Assembly: GCF_040215105.1 (NCBI RefSeq)
Contig: NZ_CP157875.1
Coordinates: 1,789,501-1,853,500 of the forward strand
DNA: 64,000 nucleotides
Origin: Aeromonas veronii
Lineage (GTDB): Bacteria; Pseudomonadota; Gammaproteobacteria; Enterobacterales; Aeromonadaceae
Reading direction: 5' to 3'
The translations under genes and the position numbers were made by a program. Numbering within the stretch: position 1 is the first letter of the stretch; each line of letters opens with the position of its first letter. Below, piece by piece: positions 18,468 to 26,407 of this stretch. The notes beneath the pieces are model-generated. The model was not told the DNA's origin. It did not search any database and saw only the letters and a program-made list of their open reading frames with translations.

Positions 18468-18600
18468 AGGCGCTCGACAGGGGATAAAAACAGACGGCCG
18501 GGCTGCACCGTGGTGATGGCGGCGCTCGGCAGTGCCGGTTGAATATGCCGTCAGAGACGACCATGATGAGTGCCCCAATCCAGCAAAACAGGAGTGTTGT

Positions 18601-19029
18601 ATGGCCGTATCAGCCCGAAATCAGTTACAAGGAAAAGTCTCTGCGGTGAACTCAGGGGCGGTGAACGATGAAGTGGAAATCAGCCTTGCGGGGGGCGCCA
18701 GTCTGGTGGCTGTGGTGACGGCGAGCAGCCAGAAGGCGCTGGGGCTCAATGTCGGCAAAGAGGTGATCGCCTTGATCAAAGCCCCCTGGGTCATGCTGGC
18801 CTCGGAAGAGTGCGGGCTGCGCTTCTCCGCCCGCAACCAATATCCGGGCACCGTCAGCGCGGTGCAACCGGGGGCGGTCAACAGCACCGTGCAGGTGAAG
18901 ACGGACGCCGGCTTTGAGCTGACCTCGGTCATCACCAACGACGCCAGCGAAGAGATGACACTCGTTGCCGGCGCTCGGGTATTGGCGCTGGTGAAAGCCT
19001 CCGCCGTACTGCTCGCAGTCAAGCAGTAA
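18601..19029 (+). CDS. Di-Mop molybdate-binding protein (molbindin)
   Basis: The 142-aa protein consists of two Mop/TOBE domains of ~70 residues, each starting with a SARNQ motif (SARNQLQGKVSAVNSGAVN and the related SARNQYPGTVSAVQPGAVN). This matches ModG/MopII molbindins, which store or buffer molybdate in the cytoplasm. Start chosen at ATG 18601, preceded by AGGAG at 7-nt spacing. It is transcribed away from hycB and sits before hydN-fdhF, so it may supply molybdate for the Mo cofactor of FdhF. No transporter domain is fused to it. Confidence 0.85.
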   Translation: MAVSARNQLQGKVSAVNSGAVNDEVEISLAGGASLVAVVTASSQKALGLNVGKEVIALIKAPWVMLASEECGLRFSARNQYPGTVSAVQPGAVNSTVQVKTDAGFELTSVITNDASEEMTLVAGARVLALVKASAVLLAVKQ

Positions 19030-19043
19030 CCATCCTCATCTCA

Positions 19044-19072
19044 AGCAGGCTAGACCCCGTATAGCCTGCTTT
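19044..19072 (+). terminator. Possible terminator after the di-Mop gene
   Basis: A 9-bp perfect stem AGCAGGCTA / TAGCCTGCT with a 9-nt loop starts 15 nt after the stop codon; only a short T-run follows, so termination may be weak. Confidence 0.5.
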
Positions 19073-19562
19073 AGCAAGCCTGCCTTCGGTGAATAAAACC
19101 TTAATCATCACAGCGATGCGAGACTGAGCCCTTGATGGATAAGCCGAGCCAAAAGCGACGTTCCAAACATATAGAAGCGTGGCTTGCCTAGCCGTTGTTT
19201 CTGCTCAATCGCAGGGTCCATCCAGGCTGTTTTTTTTGTTCTGTTTTTCTTTACGACTCTGAGTCAGTGGATAGTAAAACTAAACACTGTGGTCAGCGTC
19301 TCGCCCCCTCCAGTGCCTGCCCAGGCTGTTTTTATCCCTCTTGTCGCCATGCCATCAATGCCTCGTCCCTGTGTCGGCGAGCGGTCGGCCCATCCGATGG
19401 AGAGGGGAAGCTCTGGGTGTCGAGCTCGTCACTTTTGTCGTGTCGATCACAGTCTTGTTTCCCGCTCGTCAGCATCATGGGGCTGGGCAAGGGGCCAGGC
19501 ATGATGGTGTTAATCCTTTATTTTCAGTTGGTTGTGGATTTTATCGCGGGATTGGCCTGACT
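19073..19562. other. Gene-poor spacer upstream of hydN
   Basis: No convincing coding region. It holds two exact direct copies of CCAGGCTGTTTTT (19222-19234 and 19321-19333), T-rich tracts and the candidate FhlA motif at 19427-19440. Composition is less GC-rich than the flanking genes. Confidence 0.6.
19427..19440 (+). promoter_or_regulatory. Candidate FhlA-binding site upstream of hydN-fdhF
   Basis: CGTCACTTTTGTCG shares CGTCACTTnTGnCG with the motif upstream of hycB and lies ~135 bp upstream of the hydN sigma-54 -24 element. Assignment to FhlA is inference. Confidence 0.45.
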
Positions 19563-19578
19563 TGGTCTGATTAATGCC
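19563..19578 (+). promoter_or_regulatory. Sigma-54 promoter of hydN-fdhF
   Basis: TGGTCTGATTAATGCC has GG-N10-GC spacing with TGG at -24 and TGC at -12. Start expected near 19590, giving a leader of ~58 nt before hydN. Confidence 0.65.
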
Positions 19579-19647
19579 TAGTGGGATGACCGGCCGGGTC
19601 CTGGGGGATCCGGCCGGCGGTATCGAACCATTTAGGATCCCTCTTTT

Positions 19648-20244
19648 ATGAACAGCTTCGTGATTGCCGATCCCGGTCTCTGCATTGGGTGTCGTACCTG
19701 TGAGGTGGCCTGCGCCGTGTCACACCAGTCTGGGTCCTGCAGTGGCACCCTGGAGCGGGAGAGCGGCCTGCACCTGGCCATCGAGGATGGGCACCTGGTC
19801 TCCAGGGACAGCTATTTTCAACCCCGCCTGAAAGTCATCGTCGGCAGCAAGGTGACCACCCCGGTGCTCTGCCGCCAGTGCGAGGACAAGCCCTGCGCCA
19901 AGGCCTGCCCGAACAACGCCATCGTCACCGAGGATGGTTATGTCAAGGTCTATCAGGCGCGCTGCATCGGCTGCAAATCCTGTGCGGTGGCCTGCCCCTA
20001 CGGCGCCATGACGGTGGTGGTGCAGGAGGTGGCCCCGGCCGCCGATGCGTTGTTCAAGCGGCCGCAGACCAAGGCCCGTGCCCTCAAGTGCGATCTCTGC
20101 AACCACCGGGAGGCGGGCCCGGCCTGCGTCGAGGTGTGCCCCACCCAGGCGCTGCGTCTGGTGACCCCGCAGAGCCTCGATAACCTGAATCGTCAGAAAC
20201 AGCTGGCCAGTGCCGAGGCCATGCTGGCAGGGCTGGGACGCTGA
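19648..20244 (+). CDS. hydN: HydN-like four-cluster ferredoxin
   Basis: The 198-aa protein is an electron-transfer polyferredoxin associated with formate dehydrogenase-H. Four [4Fe-4S] motifs are visible: CIGCRTCEVAC, CRQCEDKPCAKACP, CIGCKSCAVACP and CDLCNHREAGPACVEVCP. The start MNSFVIADPGLCIGCRTCEVA closely resembles E. coli HydN. It lies directly upstream of fdhF behind a sigma-54 promoter, so both are probably co-transcribed. It is paralogous to HycB but keeps the HydN-type first motif. Confidence 0.9.
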   Translation: MNSFVIADPGLCIGCRTCEVACAVSHQSGSCSGTLERESGLHLAIEDGHLVSRDSYFQPRLKVIVGSKVTTPVLCRQCEDKPCAKACPNNAIVTEDGYVKVYQARCIGCKSCAVACPYGAMTVVVQEVAPAADALFKRPQTKARALKCDLCNHREAGPACVEVCPTQALRLVTPQSLDNLNRQKQLASAEAMLAGLGR

Positions 20245-20370
20245 GACGCGATGGCCGCCGTGGCAGTGAATTTCGCTGGAAACCCAGTGTTTCGCAATCC
20301 TTCCGTGCTGCCAATTGGTCATGTGCCCATTCGTTCGACCATCTTTCGTTAACAAACAAGAGTGTGAGTC

Positions 20371-22515
20371 ATGAAAAAAGTCATTACCGTCTGCCCTTAT
20401 TGCGGCACCGGTTGCAAGATCAACCTGCTGGTTGACAACGACAAGGTGGTGGGGGCCGAAGGCGCCCACGGCCGTACCAACGAGGGGCAGCTCTGCCTCA
20501 AGGGTTACTACGGTTGGGATTTTCTCAACGACACCAACCTGCTGACCCCGCGCCTCAAGAGCCCGATGATCCGCCGCGAGCGCGGTGGCAAGCTGGAGTC
20601 CGTCTCCTGGGACGAGGCCATCGAGTTTGCCAGCAGCCGCCTGTCGGCCATCAAGGCAAAATATGGCCCGGACGCCATCATGACCACCGGCTCCGCCCGC
20701 GGTCCTGGCAACGAAGCCAACTATGTCATGCAAAAATTTGCGCGTGCTGTCATCGGGACGAACAACGTCGACCACTGCGCGAGGGTGTGACACGCCCCCT
20801 CAGTCTCCGGTCTGGAGACAACGGTAGGCAATGGCGCCATGAGCAACGCCATTCCCGAAATTCAAGAGACCCAATGCCTGCTGGTGTTTGGTTACAATGC
20901 TGCTGACTCTCATCCCATCGTCGCGCGCCATATCCTGAAGGCAAAAGCCAACGGGGCGAAAGTGATCGTCTGCGATCCGCGCATGGTGGAAACCGCCCGC
21001 ATCGCCGATCAATGGCTGCCGCTCAAAAACGGCTCCAACATGGCCCTGGTCAATGCCTTTGGCAACGTGCTGATCGCCGAGAACCTCTACGACAAGGAGT
21101 TCGTTGCCAACTACACCGAGGGCTTTGAGACCTACAAGGCGCTGGTGGCCAAGTACACCCCGGAATACGTGGAAGGGATCACCGGCCTCAAGGCCGCGGA
21201 TATCCGTGCCGCCATCCGCACCTATGCGGCGTCCCCTGCCTCCATGATCCTGTGGGGCATGGGTGTGACCCAGTACGGTCAGGCGGTGGACGTAGTCAAG
21301 GGTCTCGCGGGGCTGGCGCTGCTGACCGGCAATTTCGGTCGGCGCGGTACCGGCTGCGGTCCGGTGCGCGGTCAGAACAACGTGCAGGGGACCTGCGACA
21401 TGGGGATGCTGCCCCACCAGTTCCCGGGCTATCAGTCCGTGGCCGATCCCGCCATCAGTGCCAAGTTCGCCAAGGCCTGGGGGGTGGAATCCCTGTCCCA
21501 GAAACCGGGCTACCGTCTGACGGAGCTGGGTCACAAAGTGGAGGAGGGCAAGTGCAAGGCCTTCTACATCTTCGGGGAAGATCCGGCCCAGACGGAAGCC
21601 GATCTGGCCCAGTTCCGCCGTACCCTCGGGGGGATGGAACTGGTCATCGTGCAGGACATCTTCATGACCCAGACCGCCGAGATGGCGGATGTCATCTTGC
21701 CCGCCACCAGTTGGGGCGAGCATGAAGGGGTCTACAGCTCGGCGGATCGCGGCTTCCAGCGCTTCTACAAGGCGGTGACACCGCCCGACAACGTGAAGCC
21801 GGACTGGGCGATCTTCTCCCTGATGGCGACCGCCATGGGTTATCCCATGGAATATCGGGACACCCGCCAGATCTGGGACGAGATGCGCTCGCTCTGTCCG
21901 CTCTACGCCGGGGTCAGCTATGACAAGATGGCGGATCTCAAGAGCGTGCAGTGGCCTTGTCCGACCGAGGATCACCCGGGCACCAGCACCCTGTTCGAGG
22001 GCAATGTGTTCACCACCCCGAGCGGCAAGGGTCAGCTGATTGCCTCCGAGTGGCGCCCCCCTCTGGAGCAGCCCGATGAAAACTATCCGCTGGTGCTCTC
22101 CACCGTGCGAGAGGTGGGTCACTACTCCTGCCGCTCCATGACCGGCAACTGCTCGGCGCTGCAGACGCTCGCCGATGAGCCCGGCTATGTGCAGATCCAC
22201 CCGAGCGATGCACAAAAACTGGGGGTGAAAGATCAGGCGCTGGTCTGGATCTCGTCCCGGCGCGGTAAGGTGATCACCCGGGCGAACTACAACGAGCGGG
22301 TCAACGCCGGGGTGGTCTACATGACCTACCAGTGGTGGATAGGGGCCTGCAACGAGCTCACCATCGAGCACGTGGACCCGGTCTCCTACACCCCGGAATA
22401 CAAGTACTGCGCGGTGAAAATTGAGCGAATTGATAATCAGTCTGAGGCGGAGAATTATGTCCAGACCGAATACAGCGCGCTCAAGGCGAAATTGCGCAGC
22501 GCCGCCAAAGGGTAA
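20371..22515 (+). CDS. fdhF: FdhF, selenocysteine-containing formate dehydrogenase-H
   Basis: FdhF oxidises formate to CO2 and feeds electrons to HycB. The gene has an in-frame TGA at 20788-20790 (codon 140) read as selenocysteine; counted through it, the protein is 714 aa, the usual length. The context CARV-Sec-H matches the Mo-coordinating Sec and its adjacent His. The N-terminal [4Fe-4S] site is CPYCGTGC...GQLCLKG. Downstream motifs (GNGAMSNAIPEI, FGYNAADSHPI, GRRGTGCGPVRGQNNVQG) are typical of Mo-bisPGD enzymes. It is not a pseudogene: the SECIS hairpin follows the TGA and selA, selB and selC are nearby. Confidence 0.97.
20788..20819 (+). other. Selenocysteine UGA and bacterial SECIS hairpin of fdhF
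   Basis: TGA at 20788 is followed after 12 nt by a perfect 6-bp stem GTCTCC / GGAGAC (20803-20808 and 20814-20819) closing the loop GGTCT. The GGUCU loop and the distance match the SelB-binding hairpin of E. coli fdhF. Confidence 0.93.
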
Positions 22516-22532
22516 GTCTCGCTAATTAAAGA

Positions 22533-22578
22533 GGATCCAGGCTCTGTTTACAGAGCCCGGATCCCTTCACCCTTTTTT
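22533..22578 (+). terminator. Terminator or attenuator after fdhF
   Basis: A long hairpin (outer GGATCC pair, inner GCTCTG / CAGAGC, loop TTTA, 22533-22564) is followed by a T6 run at 22573-22578. It lies 19 nt before the next gene, so it may limit rather than abolish read-through. Confidence 0.7.
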
Positions 22579-22597
22579 CAGTGAACAGGGGGCATTC

Positions 22598-22996
22598 ATG
22601 AAAAATGAATTAAATGTATCGTTCGGTATCTGCTACGTATCGGCTTATTTCCTGGTGATGTCATTCGGGGTGGCCTGCTATTTATGGCAAGACGAAATGA
22701 TATTCCTGCTGGGGTTTGGCTTTTTTGGCTGTTTCATCGCCGCACGCCTGGCCATGAGCATGGTGCTGGCGGCCCTCAGCGTGCAGGTGGCCTGGCTCAT
22801 CGCCTTTCTCTCCACCACCCTGGTCAACAGCCTGCTGATGGGGTTCTCGGCGTTGATGCTCTATCTGACCCATCAGGCGGTATCGGCGGAGCTGGCCGAC
22901 AACATCACCCTGATCCTGGTTGCCTTCCAGCTGTTGTCCGCCCTGTTCATTTTCGGTGGGCTCAAGTTCAATCGCTATCAGGTGCACCTCTCCTGA
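22598..22996 (+). CDS. Small four-TM membrane protein of unknown function
   Basis: I do not recognise this 132-aa protein. About four hydrophobic segments are visible (approximately residues 10-28, 34-53, 60-88 and 105-122) with very few charged residues between them, and the C-terminus (KFNRYQVHLS) is probably cytoplasmic. The coding sequence has good RBS spacing (cagggggcattc before ATG) and normal codon use. It sits between fdhF and fhlA in the same direction, so a role in formate or proton traffic is possible but unsupported; it does not resemble FocA, which has six TM segments and is much larger. Confidence 0.75.
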   Translation: MKNELNVSFGICYVSAYFLVMSFGVACYLWQDEMIFLLGFGFFGCFIAARLAMSMVLAALSVQVAWLIAFLSTTLVNSLLMGFSALMLYLTHQAVSAELADNITLILVAFQLLSALFIFGGLKFNRYQVHLS

Positions 22997-23163
22997 GGAT
23001 GAGTTGATCGCCATCAAATAGGAGCGAACCGGTTGAATATATTATCGGGCGATCAATCTGATGGCTGGCTAATAATGTGAAAGCGTGGCGCCGTTGTCAT
23101 GGTGCGGATGCTCCGTTATTATGCGTTCAACCAGCCCGATGCTATTTCAATGGATGTTTGTTT

Positions 23164-23201
23164 TTATAATTAAGTGTTAAATCATTAAGTCTTAATTATA
23201 A
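23164..23201. promoter_or_regulatory. AT-rich inverted repeat upstream of fhlA
   Basis: Perfect 11-nt arms TTATAATTAAG (23164-23174) and CTTAATTATAA (23191-23201), with an inner ATTAAG-T-CTTAAT palindrome. It lies ~95 bp before fhlA in an otherwise GC-rich region. A likely operator, but the regulator is unknown; the rest of the ~300-nt gap shows nothing else clear. Confidence 0.5.
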
Positions 23202-23293
23202 CATCTGACGGATATGGCTAATACATCGCCCCTCGTCGTTGCTCACTGCAATGTGCCCGCTCTTTTCCCATACCCTGCGTATGCGAGGCCTAC

Positions 23294-25414
23294 ATGCTGA
23301 ACATGAATGCCATTCCGCTGACCGAGATCTCCCCCATCTGGGATGACGGTTTCCTCTCCCTCTCCAAGACCCTGCTCTCCGCCGTCACCCTGGACGACTT
23401 CATCATCAAGCTCAGCCACATCGACAGCTGCTTTGGCGACGTGAACCGGGTCAACCTCATTCTGAACCTCGGCGGGGAGGAGGTGCTCTTCTGCTACATG
23501 GGGGAGGCGGGGCCGCAGCAGTTGCTCTGCCAGAAGGGGGATCTGCACTTTTCCCGAAAGCAGGCCATCGTCCTGTCGGCGGCAAGCTTCGTGAATCACT
23601 GCGCCGGGCTTGCCAGCACCCCCGTCTATGACGGCCTGCAATCCTATTGCCAGCTGCCCATCACCACGGCTCGCAGTCATCTGGGGGGCATTGAGTTCAT
23701 CAGTGCCGAGGAAGACGCCTTCCCCATGGAGGCCCTGGCCAAGCTGACCCAGCTTGCCGCCATCGTCGCCATTGCGCTGGAAAGCGTGCAGGACAAGGAG
23801 CGCACCTTGGAGCAGGCCCACTCCCTGCGCCTTGAACGCGACAGTTGCAAGATCCTGGTGGACATCACCAATGCGGTGCTCCAGCTGGTGCGCATCGCCG
23901 AGCTGCCCCGCAGCCTGTTCACCATCTTGCAGCATCATTTTGCCATCGGCAGCCTGTGTCTGGCGGAGTACAACGCCACCTCCGACAGTTTCAAGAGCTA
24001 TCTGGTGAATCAGCGCGAGAGCGATAAGCCTGGCATCATCAATCACTCCTGTTTCGAGAAACACTGCCTGCAGGGGGCGCTCGGTCACAGCGAGCCTTTC
24101 TTTGTGTATCGTGAGCAGGGCCACGGCTGCGATTCGGGTTGCCGCTTCAGCTCCCAGATCCTGCCCCCCGATGCGCACAGCTCCTGCATCCTGCCCCTGC
24201 GCTATCGGGGCAACCTGCTGGGGGTCTTGATCCTCTCCCACCCGGCGGCGGATTTTTTCGCCGATCTCGACATCTCCCTGCTGGAGCAGGTGGCGGCCCG
24301 CACGGCGATTGCCATGAACAACGTGCAGGCGCAGCAGGAGATCTCCAACACCAACGGTGCCCGGGAGAAGACCTTGCGGGTGGCCGATACCCCGGAGGGG
24401 GATTTTGCCAACATCATCTACCAGAGCGCCGTCATGGCGAATGTGCTGGAGAAGGTGAAACTGGTGGCCCAGAGCGACTGCTCCGTGCTCATTCTGGGGG
24501 AAACGGGCACCGGCAAGGAGCTGATCGCCCGGGCCATCCATCAGCAGAGCCTGCGCCATGAGCAGGAGATGGTGAAGGTGAACTGTGCCGCCATCCCCAC
24601 CGGTCTTATCGAGAGCGATTTGTTCGGCCACGAGAAGGGGGCCTTCACCGGCGCCCTCAGTCAGCGCATCGGCCGCTTCGAGCGGGCCCACAAGGGCACC
24701 CTGTTCCTGGATGAAGTGGGGGACATGCCGCTCGACTTGCAGCCCAAGCTCTTGCGGGTCTTGCAGGAGCATGAACTGGAGCGGGTGGGCAACAGCACCC
24801 CCATTCCCATCGATGTGCGGCTGGTGGCGGCCACCAACTGCGATCTGCTCTCCATGGTCAAGACCAAGCGCTTTAGAAGCGATCTCTACTACCGCCTCAA
24901 CGTCTTCCCCATCGAGCTGCCGCCCCTGCGCGAGCGTCGCGAGGACATCCCGCTGCTGGTCAACTTCTTCATCAAGAAGATTGCCAAGCGGATGCGCCGC
25001 ACCATCACGTCCATCCCGGCCGATGCCATGAAGATGCTGGTGTCGCTCCCCTGGTACGGCAATATCCGCGAGCTCGAGAACATCATCGAGCGGGCCGTGG
25101 TGATGACCCGTGGCCACGTGCTGAACCTCTCTCCGGACGAGCTGTTGCCCCTCAAGGGCTTTCACAAGATAGAGACCCTGGTCTATGACCAACCGGCCGG
25201 CGGGCTCTTCGATGCACCGGTGCGCACCGCACCTCCTTCGGAGGGGGAGGGCGAGGACGAGCGTGAACAGATCATCCGGACGCTGAAGGAGTGCAACGGC
25301 ATCGTCGCCGGGGAGCGGGGCGCCGCCCAGCGCCTCGGCATGAAACGCACCACCCTGCTGTCGAAGATGAAACGGCTCGGTATCTCGGCGAAAGCCCCCC
25401 AGATCCTCGATTGA
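23294..25414 (+). CDS. fhlA: FhlA, formate-sensing sigma-54 activator
   Basis: FhlA senses formate and activates FHL genes with sigma-54. The 706-aa protein has a long N-terminal sensor region with two GAF-like domains (about 20-170 and 200-345), an AAA+ domain with Walker A GETGTGKE at ~402, the sigma-54 contact loop GAFTGA at ~449 and Walker B FLDEVGD, and a C-terminal Fis-type helix-turn-helix (GAAQRLGMKRTTLLSKMKRL). Its targets are probably the two sigma-54 promoters in this window. It is followed by fdhD after 11 nt. Confidence 0.95.
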   Translation: MLNMNAIPLTEISPIWDDGFLSLSKTLLSAVTLDDFIIKLSHIDSCFGDVNRVNLILNLGGEEVLFCYMGEAGPQQLLCQKGDLHFSRKQAIVLSAASFVNHCAGLASTPVYDGLQSYCQLPITTARSHLGGIEFISAEEDAFPMEALAKLTQLAAIVAIALESVQDKERTLEQAHSLRLERDSCKILVDITNAVLQLVRIAELPRSLFTILQHHFAIGSLCLAEYNATSDSFKSYLVNQRESDKPGIINHSCFEKHCLQGALGHSEPFFVYREQGHGCDSGCRFSSQILPPDAHSSCILPLRYRGNLLGVLILSHPAADFFADLDISLLEQVAARTAIAMNNVQAQQEISNTNGAREKTLRVADTPEGDFANIIYQSAVMANVLEKVKLVAQSDCSVLILGETGTGKELIARAIHQQSLRHEQEMVKVNCAAIPTGLIESDLFGHEKGAFTGALSQRIGRFERAHKGTLFLDEVGDMPLDLQPKLLRVLQEHELERVGNSTPIPIDVRLVAATNCDLLSMVKTKRFRSDLYYRLNVFPIELPPLRERREDIPLLVNFFIKKIAKRMRRTITSIPADAMKMLVSLPWYGNIRELENIIERAVVMTRGHVLNLSPDELLPLKGFHKIETLVYDQPAGGLFDAPVRTAPPSEGEGEDEREQIIRTLKECNGIVAGERGAAQRLGMKRTTLLSKMKRLGISAKAPQILD

Positions 25415-25425
25415 AGGCAGAGCGG

Positions 25426-26247
25426 ATGTTGCCAGAGCAGAACAATGATATGCACCCCTTGAGCCGTCAGCGCGAGGTGGTGCACTACCACCGTGATGGC
25501 GTTACCACTGACAGCGCCATGCTGCTGCCTGCCGAGACCCCGGTGGCGCTGGTCTACAACGGCATCGCCCACAGCGTGATGATGTGCAGTGCCTCGGATC
25601 TGGAGGATTTCGCCATCGGCTTCTCCTTGACGGAGGGGATCATCGACGGCCTGCACGACATTCACGACATGGAGCAGGTCGATGGCTGCCAGGGCATCGA
25701 ACTGCACATCACCCTGGCCAATCGCTGCGTTCACCGCCTGAAAGAGAAGAAACGTACCCTGGCGGGGCGTACCGGTTGCGGCATCTGTGGCAGCGAGAGC
25801 CTGGATCAGGTGGTGCGCACGCTCCCCCCGCTGCCAGACAGCCAGCGCCTCGCCGTCGATCAGATAGACAAGGTGCTGACGGCCCTGCGTCCCTTGCAGC
25901 AACTTGGGCAGAGCACGGGGGCCACCCACGCCGCCGTGCACCTGGACCTGGCCGGCAACATCCTCGCCATCCGTGAAGACGTGGGCCGCCACATCGCGCT
26001 GGACAAGCTGGTGGGATACCTGTGCCGCCATGGTCGCCGCGATGGGGCCATCCTGGTGACCAGCCGTGCCAGCTTCGAGATGGTACAAAAGTGTGCCAGC
26101 GCCGGGGTCGAGATCCTGCTCGCCATCTCGGCCGCCACCGAGCTCGCGGTGAGACAGGCCGAGCAGACCGGCCTCACCCTCGCAGGCTTCTGCCGTCCCG
26201 GGCGGGCCGAGATCTACTGTGGCCGCCAGCGGATCCTGCTGGAATAA
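25426..26247 (+). CDS. fdhD: FdhD, sulfurtransferase for formate dehydrogenase
   Basis: FdhD passes sulfur from IscS to the Mo-bisPGD cofactor of formate dehydrogenases. The 273-aa protein has the catalytic loop CGICG (GRTGCGICGSESL), plus EDVGRHIALDKLVG and VTSRASFEMVQK, which are diagnostic. ATG 25426 is used because it follows the fhlA stop by 11 nt and lies outside fhlA; an internal ATG at 25450 is an alternative. It is required for FdhF activity. Confidence 0.95.
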   Translation: MLPEQNNDMHPLSRQREVVHYHRDGVTTDSAMLLPAETPVALVYNGIAHSVMMCSASDLEDFAIGFSLTEGIIDGLHDIHDMEQVDGCQGIELHITLANRCVHRLKEKKRTLAGRTGCGICGSESLDQVVRTLPPLPDSQRLAVDQIDKVLTALRPLQQLGQSTGATHAAVHLDLAGNILAIREDVGRHIALDKLVGYLCRHGRRDGAILVTSRASFEMVQKCASAGVEILLAISAATELAVRQAEQTGLTLAGFCRPGRAEIYCGRQRILLE

Positions 26248-26282
26248 CGCCCCTTGATTGGCGCTCCCTTGTGGCGCGGGCA

Positions 26283-26311
26283 TTGGCGCAGGGGGCGGGC
26301 TCGGGTATAGT
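26283..26311 (+). promoter_or_regulatory. Sigma-70 promoter upstream of recR
   Basis: TTGGCG and TATAGT are separated by 17 bp, ~97 nt upstream of the recR start. Its presence fits recR being transcribed separately from the FHL genes. Confidence 0.55.
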
Positions 26312-26407
26312 CCTGCGCCAACAAGATTAGGTTCGGATGGCGGAGTGGCGCTGCATCAAGCAAGCCCCCAGGCTCCTCCCTTCGGCACGGCATCAAAGGA
26401 TATCCCC

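Noticed and set aside
18512-18525. Sigma-54 promoter for the di-Mop gene
   Set aside because: GG-N10-GC spacing can be found but the -24 and -12 elements otherwise match poorly (GCGC at -12).
19184-19504. A 106-codon open frame upstream of hydN
   Set aside because: Low-complexity composition, no ribosome-binding site, no recognisable domain, and it overlaps the candidate FhlA site.
20260-20277. A separate sigma-54 promoter directly before fdhF
   Set aside because: The best candidate has an 11-bp GG-GC spacing instead of 10; co-transcription with hydN is simpler.
20371-20790. fdhF as a truncated pseudogene split at TGA
   Set aside because: The TGA is at the conserved Sec position, a SECIS hairpin follows, the frame continues to full length, and selA, selB and selC are present.
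23243-25192. Long open frame opposite fhlA
   Set aside because: Long antisense frames are common opposite GC-rich genes here; it has no recognisable domain, whereas fhlA has complete motifs.
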